64,000 bases of DNA from Frondihabitans peucedani (GCF_039537585.1 NZ_BAABAU010000001.1:1550001-1614000), one strand, 5' to 3'. Positions 1 to 8,941 are shown, numbered from the stretch's first letter. Translations and numbers: made by a program. The notes: generated by a model from the letters alone, not told the origin.

Positions 1-194
1 CCGGTGCGGCCCATGGTGCGTCGGATCAGAGCTCGCGACTCGAGCTCCTCGAGGGCGTCGCGGAGAGCCGACCGGGGCACGTCGAACTGCTCCGCGATCG
101 CGCGCTCCGAACCGATGCGGTCGCCCACCCGGAGCTCCGACCGCGCGATGAGGCGGCGGATGCGGTCGGCGAGTTCGGAGTTGTCGCGGGGCAC
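1..194 (-). CDS. GntR-family transcriptional regulator, N-terminal part (cut by window edge)
   Basis: The minus strand opens with GTG at 194 and stays open to base 1, giving about 64 residues. The start is supported by GAGGAG four bases upstream of the GTG. The peptide is a GntR winged helix-turn-helix: a helix DRIRRLIARSEL, then GDRIGSERAIAEQFDVPRS and LRDALEELESRALIRRTMGR, which matches the LpSER-LA-xxxVSRxxVReAL pattern. The effector domain lies outside the window, so the subfamily (FadR, HutC and so on) cannot be told. It lies 97 bp downstream of, and in the same direction as, the class III PLP enzyme, so it may be in that operon and may control it. Confidence 0.75.
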   Translation of the reverse strand, partial: MPRDNSELADRIRRLIARSELRVGDRIGSERAIAEQFDVPRSALRDALEELESRALIRRTMGRT

Positions 195-291
195 GGGACT
201 CCTCGGGGTGGTGGGCCGGCGGTGCGGCGTGCGGCAATGCTAGCGAGGCCGGACGAGGCGGTGCGCGCGTCGCCCGGCCGCCGGACGCGGG

Positions 292-1671
292 TCAGACGCC
301 CAGCGCGGTCAGCGACCCGTCGAGGGCCTCGACCAGCCGCGGGATGTCGCCGGCCTCGAAGGCCAGCGGCGGCCGCAGCTTGAGCACGGAGTTGTTCGGC
401 CCGCAGACGCTCGTGAGCACGCGGCGGTCTCGGAGCTCCTCGAGCAGGTCGAGCGCGATCCCGGTGCCGGGCTCCTTCGTCTCGCGGTCGGCCACGATCT
501 CGAGGCCGGTGTACTGCCCCGATCCCCGGACGTCTCCGATCGCAGGATGCGCGTGCCCGAGATCGCGGAGCGCGTCGCGGAGCTGCGCCCCCACCGACAG
601 CGCCCGGGCCTGGAGCCCCTCGTCGCGGAGGACGTCGAGCACCGCCTGCGCAGCCGAGACCGCGACCGGATTGCCGCCGAACGTATTGAAGTAGGGGCGC
701 CTGGTCGCGAACGCGTCGAGCACCTCGCGCCTGGCCGCCATCGCCGCGATCGGGAACCCGTTCCCCATCGGCTTGCCGGTCGTCACGAGGTCGGGCACGA
801 ACCCGTGCCGGTCGAATCCCCAGAACGCCTCCCCGGTCCGGCCGAACCCGGGCTGGACCTCGTCGGCGATCACGACCCCGCCGTGCGCGTGGACGAGATC
901 GAGGGCGGCCCGGATCATGCCGGGCTCGCCGAGGAAGATCCCGTCGGACGAGAACGACGAGTCGAGGATCAGCCCGGCGAACCCGTCGCCGGACGACTCG
1001 ATCTCGGCGATCGCCTCGGCGACACGGGTGAGCCACCAGGATCCTGCGCCGTCCGCGGTCTCGGAGCCCAGGCGGTACGTGTCGGGCGGATCGACGATGC
1101 GGAGGGTCGGGTCCATCTCCTCGCCGTTGCGGAGGGACGGCGAGTGGGCCGAGACCAGGGCGGTGTTGCCGTGGTACGCCTCGCTCGTCGCGATCCAGGC
1201 GCTGCCGCCGGTGAACTCGCGGCCGACCCGGAGCGCGAGGTCGTTCGCCTCCGAACCCGTGCAGACGAACATCACCCGGTCGATCTCGTCGGGCATCGTC
1301 GACAGGAGGTCGTCGGCGTAGTCGAGCACCGCCGGGTGCAGGTAGCGGGTGTGGGTGTTGAGCTCCGACATCTGGCGCGCGACCGCCTCGACGACCCGCG
1401 GGTGCGCGTGACCGACGCTCGGGACGTTGTTGTAGAGGTCGAGGTACTCGTTGCCCTCGGCGTCCCACGCGTGGGCCCCGCGACCCCGCACGAGCTCGAC
1501 GGGGTGCCGGTAGAAGAGGCGGTACGCCGATCCCAGCACGCGGCGGCGCTCGGTGAGCGCCCTCGTCCGCGGGTCGAGACCGTCGGCGTCCTCGGCCTTG
1601 AAGCTGTTGCCGTCCAGGATGGATGCGGTGCTGGCCATGGTGGTCCCGTCGTCGTCGGTGTGCCACTCCAT
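292..1671 (-). CDS. Class III PLP-dependent aminotransferase-fold enzyme (AGXT2/phospholyase-like)
   Basis: 459 residues, typical for fold-type I class III enzymes. Visible landmarks are the early LYNNVPSVGHAHPRVVEA block, CTGSEANDLALR (PLP phosphate binding), YHGNT, ADEVQPGFGRTG (Asp to the pyridine nitrogen) and the Schiff-base lysine in TTGKPMGNGFP. The ADEVQPGFGR form and overall pattern resemble alanine-glyoxylate aminotransferase 2 and its relatives the ethanolamine-phosphate and phosphohydroxylysine ammonio-phospholyases more than GABA transaminases. It is divergent from an APH-fold kinase across 156 bp, which favours a kinase plus phospholyase pathway (inference). A second in-frame ATG at 1638 is an alternative start; neither has a strong ribosome binding site. 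Confidence 0.85.
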   Translation of the reverse strand: MEWHTDDDGTTMASTASILDGNSFKAEDADGLDPRTRALTERRRVLGSAYRLFYRHPVELVRGRGAHAWDAEGNEYLDLYNNVPSVGHAHPRVVEAVARQMSELNTHTRYLHPAVLDYADDLLSTMPDEIDRVMFVCTGSEANDLALRVGREFTGGSAWIATSEAYHGNTALVSAHSPSLRNGEEMDPTLRIVDPPDTYRLGSETADGAGSWWLTRVAEAIAEIESSGDGFAGLILDSSFSSDGIFLGEPGMIRAALDLVHAHGGVVIADEVQPGFGRTGEAFWGFDRHGFVPDLVTTGKPMGNGFPIAAMAARREVLDAFATRRPYFNTFGGNPVAVSAAQAVLDVLRDEGLQARALSVGAQLRDALRDLGHAHPAIGDVRGSGQYTGLEIVADRETKEPGTGIALDLLEELRDRRVLTSVCGPNNSVLKLRPPLAFEAGDIPRLVEALDGSLTALGV

Positions 1672-1751
1672 TCTCCGAGGAGCCGGTGGCCCGCGGACGA
1701 GCCGCGTGTTGCCGGGACGTTACACGATCGGCCCGCTCGATGAATGGCGTG

Positions 1752-1774
1752 TTACCGGCGTGAACGGCCGGTAA
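1752..1774. promoter_or_regulatory. Inverted repeat, candidate operator between PLP enzyme and kinase genes
   Basis: TTACCGG (1752-1758) and CCGGTAA (1768-1774) form a perfect 7-bp inverted repeat with a 9-bp spacer in the 156-bp divergent region. The geometry suits a dimeric regulator, possibly the GntR protein at 1-194. No experimental support; the assignment is inference. Confidence 0.45.
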
Positions 1775-1827
1775 AGGATCGGGGCCTGGCCCGTGCATCC
1801 TGCGCCCCGGCCCCTATGTTCGTGGCC

Positions 1828-2877
1828 ATGACGAGCACCCCCGTGACGACCGGCTCCCTCAGCGCCTTCGACCTCGTCGGCCGCGGCGACCCGGCGCCGA
1901 CGTGGGTGCTCGAGGGCGTGCGCCGCGCCTGGGGGCTGCCGGAGCTCGGCGTCGGGGTGACGCTCATCGCGGTGAGCGAGAACGTGACCTTCAAGGTGAC
2001 CGAGGCGCAGGATGCCACGCTCGTCGTCCGGCTCGGGCGTCCCGGGTACGCCGAGAGCATCGAGCACGTCCGGAGCGAGCTGCTCTGGGTCGAGGCCCTG
2101 CAGCGCGACGCGGGCGTCCCGACGCCGTCGCCCCGGCACGGCGCCGACGGCGACCTGGTGCAGTTCTTGACCGACGACTCGGGCGCGACCTGGACGGCCG
2201 TCGGCTTCGACTTCGTCACCGGGACGATCCTGGAGGACCAGACGGACTTCGCCGACCACTTCGTCGAGATCGGCGAGCTCACCGGGCGCCTGCACGAGCA
2301 CGCTCGCGGGTGGGAGCCGCCGACGGGGTTCCAGCGCTTCGCCTGGACCCTCGACGACATGACCGGCGGGCTGGCGCGGTGGGGGGACTGGCGGGGTGCG
2401 CCTCTGGCCGAGGCCGACCGCGCGACCGTCGAGCGCGCCGAGCTGTCGGCTCGGGCGACGCTGTCGGGAGTCCCGCGGGCGCCGTCGCACTGGGGCCTCA
2501 TCCACTCCGACCTCCGGCCCTCGAACGTCATGACGCACGAGGGCGCCATGACGATCATCGACTTCGACGACTGCGGGCACGGCTACTTCCTCTACGACTT
2601 CGGCTCCGCGCTCACGTTCTACGAGCACCGGCCCGAGGCGCTCGAGATGGGCGCGCGGTGGCTCGACGGCTACCGCCGCGTCGCTCCGCTCACCCGCGAC
2701 GACCTCGAGATCGCCGGCGCCCTGTCGCTGATGCGCCGGCTGACCATGCTCGGCTGGGCCACCACGCACCGGGCGGACGCCCTGCCGAGCGACCTGTGGG
2801 ACGAGAACCTGCCCGGCACGGTCGAGGTCGCCGCGCGGTACGTCGACGACCCGCTCTGGCTGGTCGGCGGCTCCTAG
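1828..2877 (+). CDS. APH-fold small-molecule kinase (hydroxylysine kinase-like candidate)
   Basis: 349 residues from the ATG at 1828, with in-frame starts also at 1816 and 1744. The protein has the aminoglycoside phosphotransferase/choline kinase fold: N-lobe strands ending in TLVVRLGRPG, the catalytic loop WGLIHSDLRPSNVM (HxDxxxxN, near residue 226) and the metal-binding IIDFDDCGHG (DFG equivalent). Such kinases phosphorylate hydroxyls of aminoglycosides, choline, homoserine or hydroxylysine. Its divergent partner is an AGXT2-like PLP enzyme. In animals the kinase HYKK and phospholyase PHYKPL form exactly such a pair for 5-hydroxylysine, so a hydroxy-amine substrate is suggested here by context only. 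Its stop codon overlaps that of the convergent pucR-type gene by 4 bp. Confidence 0.8.
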   Translation: MTSTPVTTGSLSAFDLVGRGDPAPTWVLEGVRRAWGLPELGVGVTLIAVSENVTFKVTEAQDATLVVRLGRPGYAESIEHVRSELLWVEALQRDAGVPTPSPRHGADGDLVQFLTDDSGATWTAVGFDFVTGTILEDQTDFADHFVEIGELTGRLHEHARGWEPPTGFQRFAWTLDDMTGGLARWGDWRGAPLAEADRATVERAELSARATLSGVPRAPSHWGLIHSDLRPSNVMTHEGAMTIIDFDDCGHGYFLYDFGSALTFYEHRPEALEMGARWLDGYRRVAPLTRDDLEIAGALSLMRRLTMLGWATTHRADALPSDLWDENLPGTVEVAARYVDDPLWLVGGS

Positions 2878-4385
2878 GCGCGCGACGCCTCCAGGAGCGC
2901 CCACAGCTCGGCGCGGCCCGCGAACTCGTCGAGGTCGAGGCCGAGGAGCGAGCCGACCCGCGCGATCCTGGCCTTGAGGGTGTGGCGGTGGAGCCCCGCC
3001 TCTCGCGCTGCGGACTCCCAGTGGCCGTTGTGCGCTAGCCAGACCCGCGAGCAGGCGACCAGGTCGCCGGCCTCGTCGGCCAGCACCGCCAGGCGCTTCT
3101 GCGCGAGGTTCTCGGCCGCGGGCGACCACAGGTCGTCGAGCAGCCCTCCCGCCGACTCGCCGAAGACCGTCACTCCCGGCCCGGGGTTCTGCGAGAGGAC
3201 GCGGGCCGCCTGGGCGAGCCCGGCCGGCGCCTCGACGGGGGCGAGGACTGCCGACAGGCCCACCGCGACGCCGTCGAACGCGGCGCTCCGGCCGGCGACC
3301 TCCACGAGCGACTCGACCTCGTCGGCCTCGATCACGAACACGATGCGGTCGCCCCGGTCGTCGACGAAGGCGACCCGGCCCCGGACGATGCCGTCGACGA
3401 GTCGGGCCCTCGCTGCCGAGGTGACGTCGGGCTCCGGGACCAGGATCCCGACGCGCAGCGCCTCCGGGAGGTCGTCGCGGAACTCGCCCGCCACTGCCGC
3501 GGCTCCGCCCACCTGCCCGTCGAGGAGCAGGCGCACGATTACGGAGCCGAGCCGCTGCTCGAGGTGCCGCTCGGAGTCGCCGTACCGCAGGAGCACCTCG
3601 GCGATCGCGACGGCGCTGGTGACGACGGCCTGCATCGCCACGTCGTTCCTGCCGGCGCCGGCGACGCCCATGGCTCCGCGGAGGGAGCCGCGGGGCCCGA
3701 GCGTCTGGGCGGTCGCGAACCCGTGCCAGCCGGGGAGCGCGACGTCGACGCTCGCGCGAGAGCCGCGGGCCAGGATCCTGCGCCCCTCCTCTCCGAGTGC
3801 CGCCACGTCGACCGCGACCGCGCGCTCCTCCAGCACGACCTCGCCCGTCGACGACAGGATCACGACGGCTCCGGCCACCTGCTCGGCGAGCGCTCGCGCG
3901 ACGGCCGGCAGGGTCCCCGAGGTGAGCGCCGCGACGGAGACGGCCCGCTGCGCCCGCAGCGTCCAGGCGTCGCGCTCCCGCTCCCGGGCGGTGATGCGGT
4001 CGGCCACCCAGCGGATCAGGGCGATGAAGGGGATCTCGTAGGGGACCTCGACGAGCGTCACCTCGCGCGCGGCGCACGCCTCGACGAGCGGCAGCGGGGT
4101 GCCCTCGCGGATGACCTCGAGGCCGAAGCCGAGGGCGACGACGCCGGCGTCGACGAGGCGGTCGACATAGGCGCGGTAGTAGTCGTCGTCGTCCTCGGGC
4201 GGGAACTGCGTGCCCGTCGTCAGGAGCATCGTGTCGCCGGCGAGGAACGGCGTGGGATCGGTGAGGTCGGAGCTGTGGACCCAGTCGATCGCGGTGTCGA
4301 GCGCGCGGCCGGTCAGGCGCGGGATCAGGCGGAGCACCGGCTCGCCCAGGAGGCCGCGGACGGTCGGGGGCGTCGTGGTCTGCAC
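2874..4385 (-). CDS. PucR-family transcriptional regulator
   Basis: 503 residues. The N-terminus (about 1-130) is the PucR effector domain, with the typical SSDLTDPTPFLAGDTMLLTTGTQF and LGFGLEVIREGTPLPLVEACAAREVTLVEVPYEIPF blocks. The middle is a CdaR GGDEF-like region. The C-terminus (about 430-500, CSRVWLAHNGHWESAAREAG then HRHTLKARI) is the PucR helix-turn-helix. Members activate purine, GABA or amine catabolic genes. Here it is divergent from gabT with a perfect palindrome between them, so control of the GABA genes is likely (inference). The ATG at 4385 begins MQTTTPPTVRGLL, which matches the family start. Convergent with the kinase gene, with overlapping stop codons. Confidence 0.9.
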   Translation of the reverse strand: MQTTTPPTVRGLLGEPVLRLIPRLTGRALDTAIDWVHSSDLTDPTPFLAGDTMLLTTGTQFPPEDDDDYYRAYVDRLVDAGVVALGFGLEVIREGTPLPLVEACAAREVTLVEVPYEIPFIALIRWVADRITARERERDAWTLRAQRAVSVAALTSGTLPAVARALAEQVAGAVVILSSTGEVVLEERAVAVDVAALGEEGRRILARGSRASVDVALPGWHGFATAQTLGPRGSLRGAMGVAGAGRNDVAMQAVVTSAVAIAEVLLRYGDSERHLEQRLGSVIVRLLLDGQVGGAAAVAGEFRDDLPEALRVGILVPEPDVTSAARARLVDGIVRGRVAFVDDRGDRIVFVIEADEVESLVEVAGRSAAFDGVAVGLSAVLAPVEAPAGLAQAARVLSQNPGPGVTVFGESAGGLLDDLWSPAAENLAQKRLAVLADEAGDLVACSRVWLAHNGHWESAAREAGLHRHTLKARIARVGSLLGLDLDEFAGRAELWALLEASRA

Positions 4386-4433
4386 CGTCGAAGGTTATCC
4401 CCACCTGCCGCTCGGGCCACCGACTGTCCACAG

Positions 4434-4450
4434 ATTGCCGAAATGGCAAT
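4434..4450. promoter_or_regulatory. Palindromic operator between pucR-type gene and gabT
   Basis: ATTGCC-GAAAT-GGCAAT is a perfect 6-bp inverted repeat with a 5-bp spacer, 48 bp from the regulator start and 74 bp from the gabT start. It is one of the few AT-richer spots in the region. The likely ligand is the adjacent PucR-type protein (inference from position). Confidence 0.6.
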
Positions 4451-4524
4451 CCGTCTGTCGCCGGTACTCCCTAAGTTGGCGTCTGAACGAACCGCGCACC
4501 GACCAGACCGCCTGAGGAGGCCCC

Positions 4525-5901
4525 ATGACGATCGTCGACCAGAGCGACGCCTCTCCCTACGTCCCGGGCCGGAGCGTGGGCGGGCCCTCGCTCCCCCAGC
4601 GCCGACGACTGGTGACCGAGGTGCCGGGGCCCCGCTCCCGCGAACTGCTGGAACGGAAGTCGGGGGCCGTCGCCCGCGGCGTCGGCATCACTCTGCCCGT
4701 CTTCACCGACGTGGCGGGCGGCGGCGTGCTCGTCGACGTCGACGGCAACAGCTTCATCGACTTCGGCACCGGCATCGCAGTCACGGGCGTCGGCAACGCC
4801 GCACCCCGCGTCGTCGAGGCCGTGCAAGACCAGGTCGCGCGCTTCACGCACACGTGCTTCATGATCACCGGCTACGACTCCTACGTCGAGGTGGCCGAGG
4901 CCCTCAACCGCCTCACGCCGGGCGACCACGACAAGCGCTCCGCGCTGTTCAACACAGGCGCCGAGGCGGTCGAGAACGCGGTGAAGATCGCGCGCTCGTA
5001 CACGGGCCGTCAGGCCGTGATCGCCTTCGACCACGCGTACCACGGGCGCACGAACCTCACCATGGCGCTCACCGCCAAGGCGATGCCCTACAAGTCGGGC
5101 TTCGGGCCGTTCGCCCCCGAGATCTACCGCGCGCCGCTCTCCTACCCCTACCGCGACGGGCTCTCCGGCCCCGACGCCGCCCGCGAGGCGATCGCGATGA
5201 TCGAGAAGCAGGTCGGCGCCTCCTCGGTCGCCGCGATCATGATCGAGCCGATCCAGGGCGAGGGCGGCTTCATCGTCCCGGCGCCCGGCTTCCTCACGGC
5301 GCTGTCCGCCTGGGCGGCCGAGAACGGCGTCGTCTTCATCGCCGACGAGGTTCAGACGGGCTTCGCCCGCACCGGGCGCTTCTTCGCGTCCGAGCACGAG
5401 GGCCTGGTGCCCGACCTGATCGTCACGGCCAAGGGCATCGCCGGGGGCCTGCCCCTCTCGGCCGTCACCGGCCGGGCCGAGATCATGGACGCCCCGCACG
5501 TGGGCGGCCTCGGCGGCACCTACGGCGGCAACCCGCTCGCCTGCGCCGCCGCGCTGGCCGCCATCGAGTCGTACGAGAACGACGGGCTGCTCGAGCGGGC
5601 CGCCGCCATCGAGACGGTCATGAAGTCGCGGCTCCTCGAGCTGCAGGCCGGCGATCCGCGCATCGGCGACGTCCGGGGCCGCGGCGCCATGATCGCCATG
5701 GAGCTCGTCGATCCGCTCACTGGCGAGCCCGACCCCGCGCTCACCGGCCGGATCGCGAAGCACTGCCACGAGAACGGCGTGATCCTGCTCACCTGCGGCA
5801 CCTTCGGCAACGTGATCCGGTTCCTGCCGCCGCTCGCCATCGACGACGAGCTGCTCCACGAGGGACTCGACGTCCTCGCCCAGGCCCTGGAGGCAGCGTG
5901 A
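4525..5901 (+). CDS. gabT: 4-aminobutyrate aminotransferase
   Basis: 458 residues. It transfers the amino group of GABA to 2-oxoglutarate, giving succinate semialdehyde and glutamate. Class III PLP motifs are all present: VDGNSFIDFGTGIAVTGVGN at the N-terminus, NTGAEAVENAVKIAR, YHGRTN, MIEPIQGEGGFIVP, FIADEVQTGFARTGRFFA and the PLP lysine in VTAKGIAGGLPLSAVTGR. The start is fixed by TGAGGAGG four bases before ATG. The stop overlaps the next gene in a GTGA junction, so gabT and gabD are translationally coupled. The substrate fits the adjacent semialdehyde dehydrogenase, amine oxidase and agmatine genes. Confidence 0.93.
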   Translation: MTIVDQSDASPYVPGRSVGGPSLPQRRRLVTEVPGPRSRELLERKSGAVARGVGITLPVFTDVAGGGVLVDVDGNSFIDFGTGIAVTGVGNAAPRVVEAVQDQVARFTHTCFMITGYDSYVEVAEALNRLTPGDHDKRSALFNTGAEAVENAVKIARSYTGRQAVIAFDHAYHGRTNLTMALTAKAMPYKSGFGPFAPEIYRAPLSYPYRDGLSGPDAAREAIAMIEKQVGASSVAAIMIEPIQGEGGFIVPAPGFLTALSAWAAENGVVFIADEVQTGFARTGRFFASEHEGLVPDLIVTAKGIAGGLPLSAVTGRAEIMDAPHVGGLGGTYGGNPLACAAALAAIESYENDGLLERAAAIETVMKSRLLELQAGDPRIGDVRGRGAMIAMELVDPLTGEPDPALTGRIAKHCHENGVILLTCGTFGNVIRFLPPLAIDDELLHEGLDVLAQALEAA

Positions 5902-7439
5902 CCACCACCGCATCGACCTCGGCGTCCGGCTCGGCTTCCGGCTCGACATCCGGCTCGACATCCGGCTCGGCTTCCGGCTCGACCCGCGAGAGCGCCCTCC
6001 TCGAGAGCGTCCCGACCGGGCTGCTCATCGACGGCGTCTGGCGCGACGCCTCGGCCGGCGACACGTTCGCCGTGATCGACCCGGCGACGGGCCGGGAGCT
6101 CGCCCGCGTCGCCGACGCGACCCCCGCCGACGCCGTCGCCGCGCTCGATGCGGCTGCTGCGGCCGCTGACGACTGGGCCGCCACCGCCCCGCGCGTCCGC
6201 GGCGAGATCCTGCGGCGGGCCTTCGACCTCGCGACCGAGCACCGCGAAGACCTGGCCCTCCTCATGACCGTCGAGATGGGCAAGTCGCTCGCCGAGGCGC
6301 GAGGCGAGGTGACCTACGGCGCCGAGTTCCTCCGCTGGTTCTCGGAGGAGGCGGTGCGCATCTCCGGGCGGTACGGCACGAACCCCGAGGGCACCGGCAC
6401 GACCATCGTGTCGCACCGGCCCGTCGGGCCGTGCCTGCTCATCACGCCGTGGAACTTCCCCCTCGCCATGGCCACGCGCAAGATCGCGCCGGCTCTCGCG
6501 GCAGGATGCACGGTGGTGCTGAAGCCGGCCGAGCTCACGCCGCTCACGAGCCTCTACTTCGCCGCCCTCCTGATCGAGGCCGGCGTGCCCGCGGGCGTGG
6601 TCAACGTCGTGACGACGACCGACTCGTCGGGCGTCGCCTCCGCCGTGATGGCCGACGACCGGCTGCGCAAGGTGAGCTTCACGGGCTCGACTCCGGTCGG
6701 GAAGATCCTGCTCAAGCAGGCGGCCGACAACGTGCTGCGCACGTCGATGGAGCTCGGCGGGAACGCGCCGTTCCTCGTGTTCGACGACGCCGACGTCGAT
6801 GCCGCCGTCGCGGGCGCCATGCTGGCGAAGTTCCGCAACATCGGCGAGGCCTGCACCGCCGCCAACCGGTTCTTCGTGCAGCGGGGCGTCGCCGACGAGT
6901 TCGCCGAGAAGCTGACGGCGAAGGTCCGCGAGCTCGCGGTCGGCCGCGGCACGGACGAGGGCGTCTCCATCGGCCCGCTCATCAACGACGCCGCCGTGGC
7001 GAAGAACGCCGAGCTCGTCGACGACGCGGTCTCCCGAGGGGCCGCCGTCGCCACCGGAGGTGCGGCCGTCGACGGCCCCGGCACGTTCTTCCAGCCCACC
7101 GTCCTCACCGGCATCACGCCCGGCACCCGGCTCCTCCGCGAGGAGATCTTCGGACCCGTGGCCGCGATCAGCACCTTCGAGACCGAGGAGGAGGGGGTGC
7201 GGCTGGCGAACGACACCGAGTTCGGTCTCGTCTCCTACGCCTTCACGCGCGACCTGGCCCGCGGGCACCGGCTCATCACGAGCCTCCGCTCCGGCATGCT
7301 CGGCCTCAACACCGGCGTCGTGTCGAACGCCTCGGCGCCCTTCGGCGGCGTCAAGTCGTCCGGCCTCGGCCGGGAGGGCGGGGCCGAGGGCATCCACGAG
7401 TACCTCGACACCACCTACACGCTCCTTCCGGCGAGCTGA
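5898..7439 (+). CDS. gabD: Succinate-semialdehyde dehydrogenase (NAD(P)+)
   Basis: 513 residues from the GTG at 5898, overlapping the gabT stop by 4 bp. It oxidises succinate semialdehyde to succinate, the last step of GABA use. ALDH landmarks: TPWNFPLAMATRKIAPALAAGCTVVLKPAE (cofactor), FTGSTPVGKILLKQAA, MELGGNAPFLVFDDADVD (general base Glu) and the nucleophile Cys in NIGEACTAANRF. The first 35 or so residues are unusual: a Ser/Gly/Thr/Ala tail built from five 12-bp DNA repeats, absent from standard GabD proteins. The conserved part starts near LLESVPTGLLIDGVWRDAS. An internal start after the tail was considered, but the overlap with gabT favours the GTG. Confidence 0.9.
   Translation: MTTTASTSASGSASGSTSGSTSGSASGSTRESALLESVPTGLLIDGVWRDASAGDTFAVIDPATGRELARVADATPADAVAALDAAAAAADDWAATAPRVRGEILRRAFDLATEHREDLALLMTVEMGKSLAEARGEVTYGAEFLRWFSEEAVRISGRYGTNPEGTGTTIVSHRPVGPCLLITPWNFPLAMATRKIAPALAAGCTVVLKPAELTPLTSLYFAALLIEAGVPAGVVNVVTTTDSSGVASAVMADDRLRKVSFTGSTPVGKILLKQAADNVLRTSMELGGNAPFLVFDDADVDAAVAGAMLAKFRNIGEACTAANRFFVQRGVADEFAEKLTAKVRELAVGRGTDEGVSIGPLINDAAVAKNAELVDDAVSRGAAVATGGAAVDGPGTFFQPTVLTGITPGTRLLREEIFGPVAAISTFETEEEGVRLANDTEFGLVSYAFTRDLARGHRLITSLRSGMLGLNTGVVSNASAPFGGVKSSGLGREGGAEGIHEYLDTTYTLLPAS
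5919..5978 (+). repeat. Five in-frame 12-bp tandem repeats in the gabD 5' end
   Basis: Units alternate TCGGCGTCCGGC / TCGGCTTCCGGC / TCGACATCCGGC, five in a row without gaps. Read in the gabD frame each gives Ser-(Ala or Thr)-Ser-Gly, a flexible tail. Copy number changes would keep the frame. Confidence 0.9.
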
Positions 7440-7464
7440 CCCGAGCGGCGACAGAGAGAAGACC

Positions 7465-8886
7465 ATGCCCCACGAGACCCTGCAGAACTTCATCGGCGGC
7501 CAGTTCGTCGAGGCCCACGGCGAGGCCACGCTCGACGTGGTCGACCCGCGGACCGAGGAGGTCGTCGCCGTCTCGCCGGTCTCCGACCGGGCCGACGTCG
7601 ACGCGGCGATGGCAGCCGCCGACGCCGCCTTCCCCGCCTGGAAGCGCACCACCCCGAGCGAGCGGCAGAAGGCGCTCCTCGCCCTGGCCGACGCGCTCGA
7701 GGCGGACTCCGACCGGCTCGTCGAGGCGCAGCACCGCAACACCGGCCAGCCGAAGCACCTCATCGCCTCCGAGGAGGTCGCGGTCGGCGCCGACCAGCTC
7801 CGCTACTTCGCCGGTGCCGCACGGCAGGCCACCGGTCTCGCCCAGGGCGAGTACCTCGAGGGCCTGACCTCGTCGGTCCGCCGCGAGCCCATCGGCGTGG
7901 TCGCCCAGGTCACCCCGTGGAACTACCCGCTCATGATGGCCCTGTGGAAGATCGGGCCCGCCCTGGCCGCCGGCAACACGATCGTGCTGAAGCCGAGCGA
8001 CACGACGCCGGAGTCGACGCTGGTCCTGGCCGAGCTGACCCGCGGGATCCTGCCCGACGGCGTCTTCAACGTCGTCCTCGGCGACGCCTCCACGGGCTCC
8101 CTGCTGACCGAGCACCCCACCCCGGGCCTCGTCGCCATCACGGGCAGCGTCCGGGCCGGCCGCGCCGTGGCGACCTCCGGCGCCGCCGGCCTCAAGCGCG
8201 TCCACCTCGAGCTCGGCGGCAAGGCGCCGGTCGTGGTGTTCCCCGACGTCGACCTCACCGCCGTCGCCGAGGCCGTCACGCAGGCCGGGTTCTTCAACGC
8301 CGGTCAGGACTGCACCGCCGCGACCAGGATCATCGTGCACCGCGACGTCCACGACGCCTTCGTCGAAGCCCTGGTCGCCGCCGCCGAGAACACCATCACC
8401 GGCAACGTCGACGACGCCTTCTACGGCCCGCTGAACAACGCCAGGCACTTCGCCCAGGTCAGCGCGGCGATCGAGGGCCTGCCCGACCACGCGACCGTCC
8501 GGACGGGCGGCTTCCGGGTGGGCGACACCGGCTTCTACTACGCGCCGACCGTGATCGCCGACGTCCGCCAGGACGACGCGATCGTGCAGGACGAGACGTT
8601 CGGCCCGGTGCTGACCGTGCAGTCGTTCGAGACGGCCGACGAGGCCCTCGACCTCGCGAACGGCGTCCGGTACGCTCTCGCTTCCAGCGTCTGGACCGAC
8701 AGCCACACGACGGCCGAGCGGTTCGCACGTGAACTCGACTTCGGCTGCGTCTGGATCAACACCCACATCCCGCTCGCGGCCGAGATGCCCCACGGCGGCT
8801 TCAAGCAGTCGGGCTACGGCAAAGACCTGTCGTCGTACTCCGTCGACGACTACACCCGCATCAAGCACGTCATGAGCGCGCACTAG
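7465..8886 (+). CDS. Aldehyde dehydrogenase, probable 4-aminobutanal (gamma-aminobutyraldehyde) dehydrogenase
   Basis: 473 residues, the size of PatD/YdcW-type enzymes. ALDH motifs: VAQVTPWNYPLMMALWKIGPALAAGNTIVLKPSD, ITGSVRAGR, HLELGGKAPVVVFPDVDL (general base Glu) and FFNAGQDCTAATRI (nucleophile Cys; GQDCTA is typical of the betaine/aminobutanal dehydrogenase branch). It follows gabD by 25 bp and precedes an FAD amine oxidase. The likely role is oxidation of 4-aminobutanal, made from putrescine, to GABA. Other aminoaldehydes are possible. The start has AGAGAGAAG upstream. Confidence 0.85.
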   Translation: MPHETLQNFIGGQFVEAHGEATLDVVDPRTEEVVAVSPVSDRADVDAAMAAADAAFPAWKRTTPSERQKALLALADALEADSDRLVEAQHRNTGQPKHLIASEEVAVGADQLRYFAGAARQATGLAQGEYLEGLTSSVRREPIGVVAQVTPWNYPLMMALWKIGPALAAGNTIVLKPSDTTPESTLVLAELTRGILPDGVFNVVLGDASTGSLLTEHPTPGLVAITGSVRAGRAVATSGAAGLKRVHLELGGKAPVVVFPDVDLTAVAEAVTQAGFFNAGQDCTAATRIIVHRDVHDAFVEALVAAAENTITGNVDDAFYGPLNNARHFAQVSAAIEGLPDHATVRTGGFRVGDTGFYYAPTVIADVRQDDAIVQDETFGPVLTVQSFETADEALDLANGVRYALASSVWTDSHTTAERFARELDFGCVWINTHIPLAAEMPHGGFKQSGYGKDLSSYSVDDYTRIKHVMSAH

Positions 8887-8941
8887 TCCTGCCCGCCGCA
8901 CCGCACCCCTCCCCCGCCACCCGAGCACCGAAGGCGATCCC

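Noticed and set aside
26-1798. Long open frames antisense to real genes (also 547-1743, 3564-7439, 24380-27094, 27355-30015 and others)
   Set aside because: At 70% GC stops are rare in the opposite frames; these translate to Arg/Pro/Gly/Asp-rich sequence with no family motif, while the other strand encodes recognisable enzymes.
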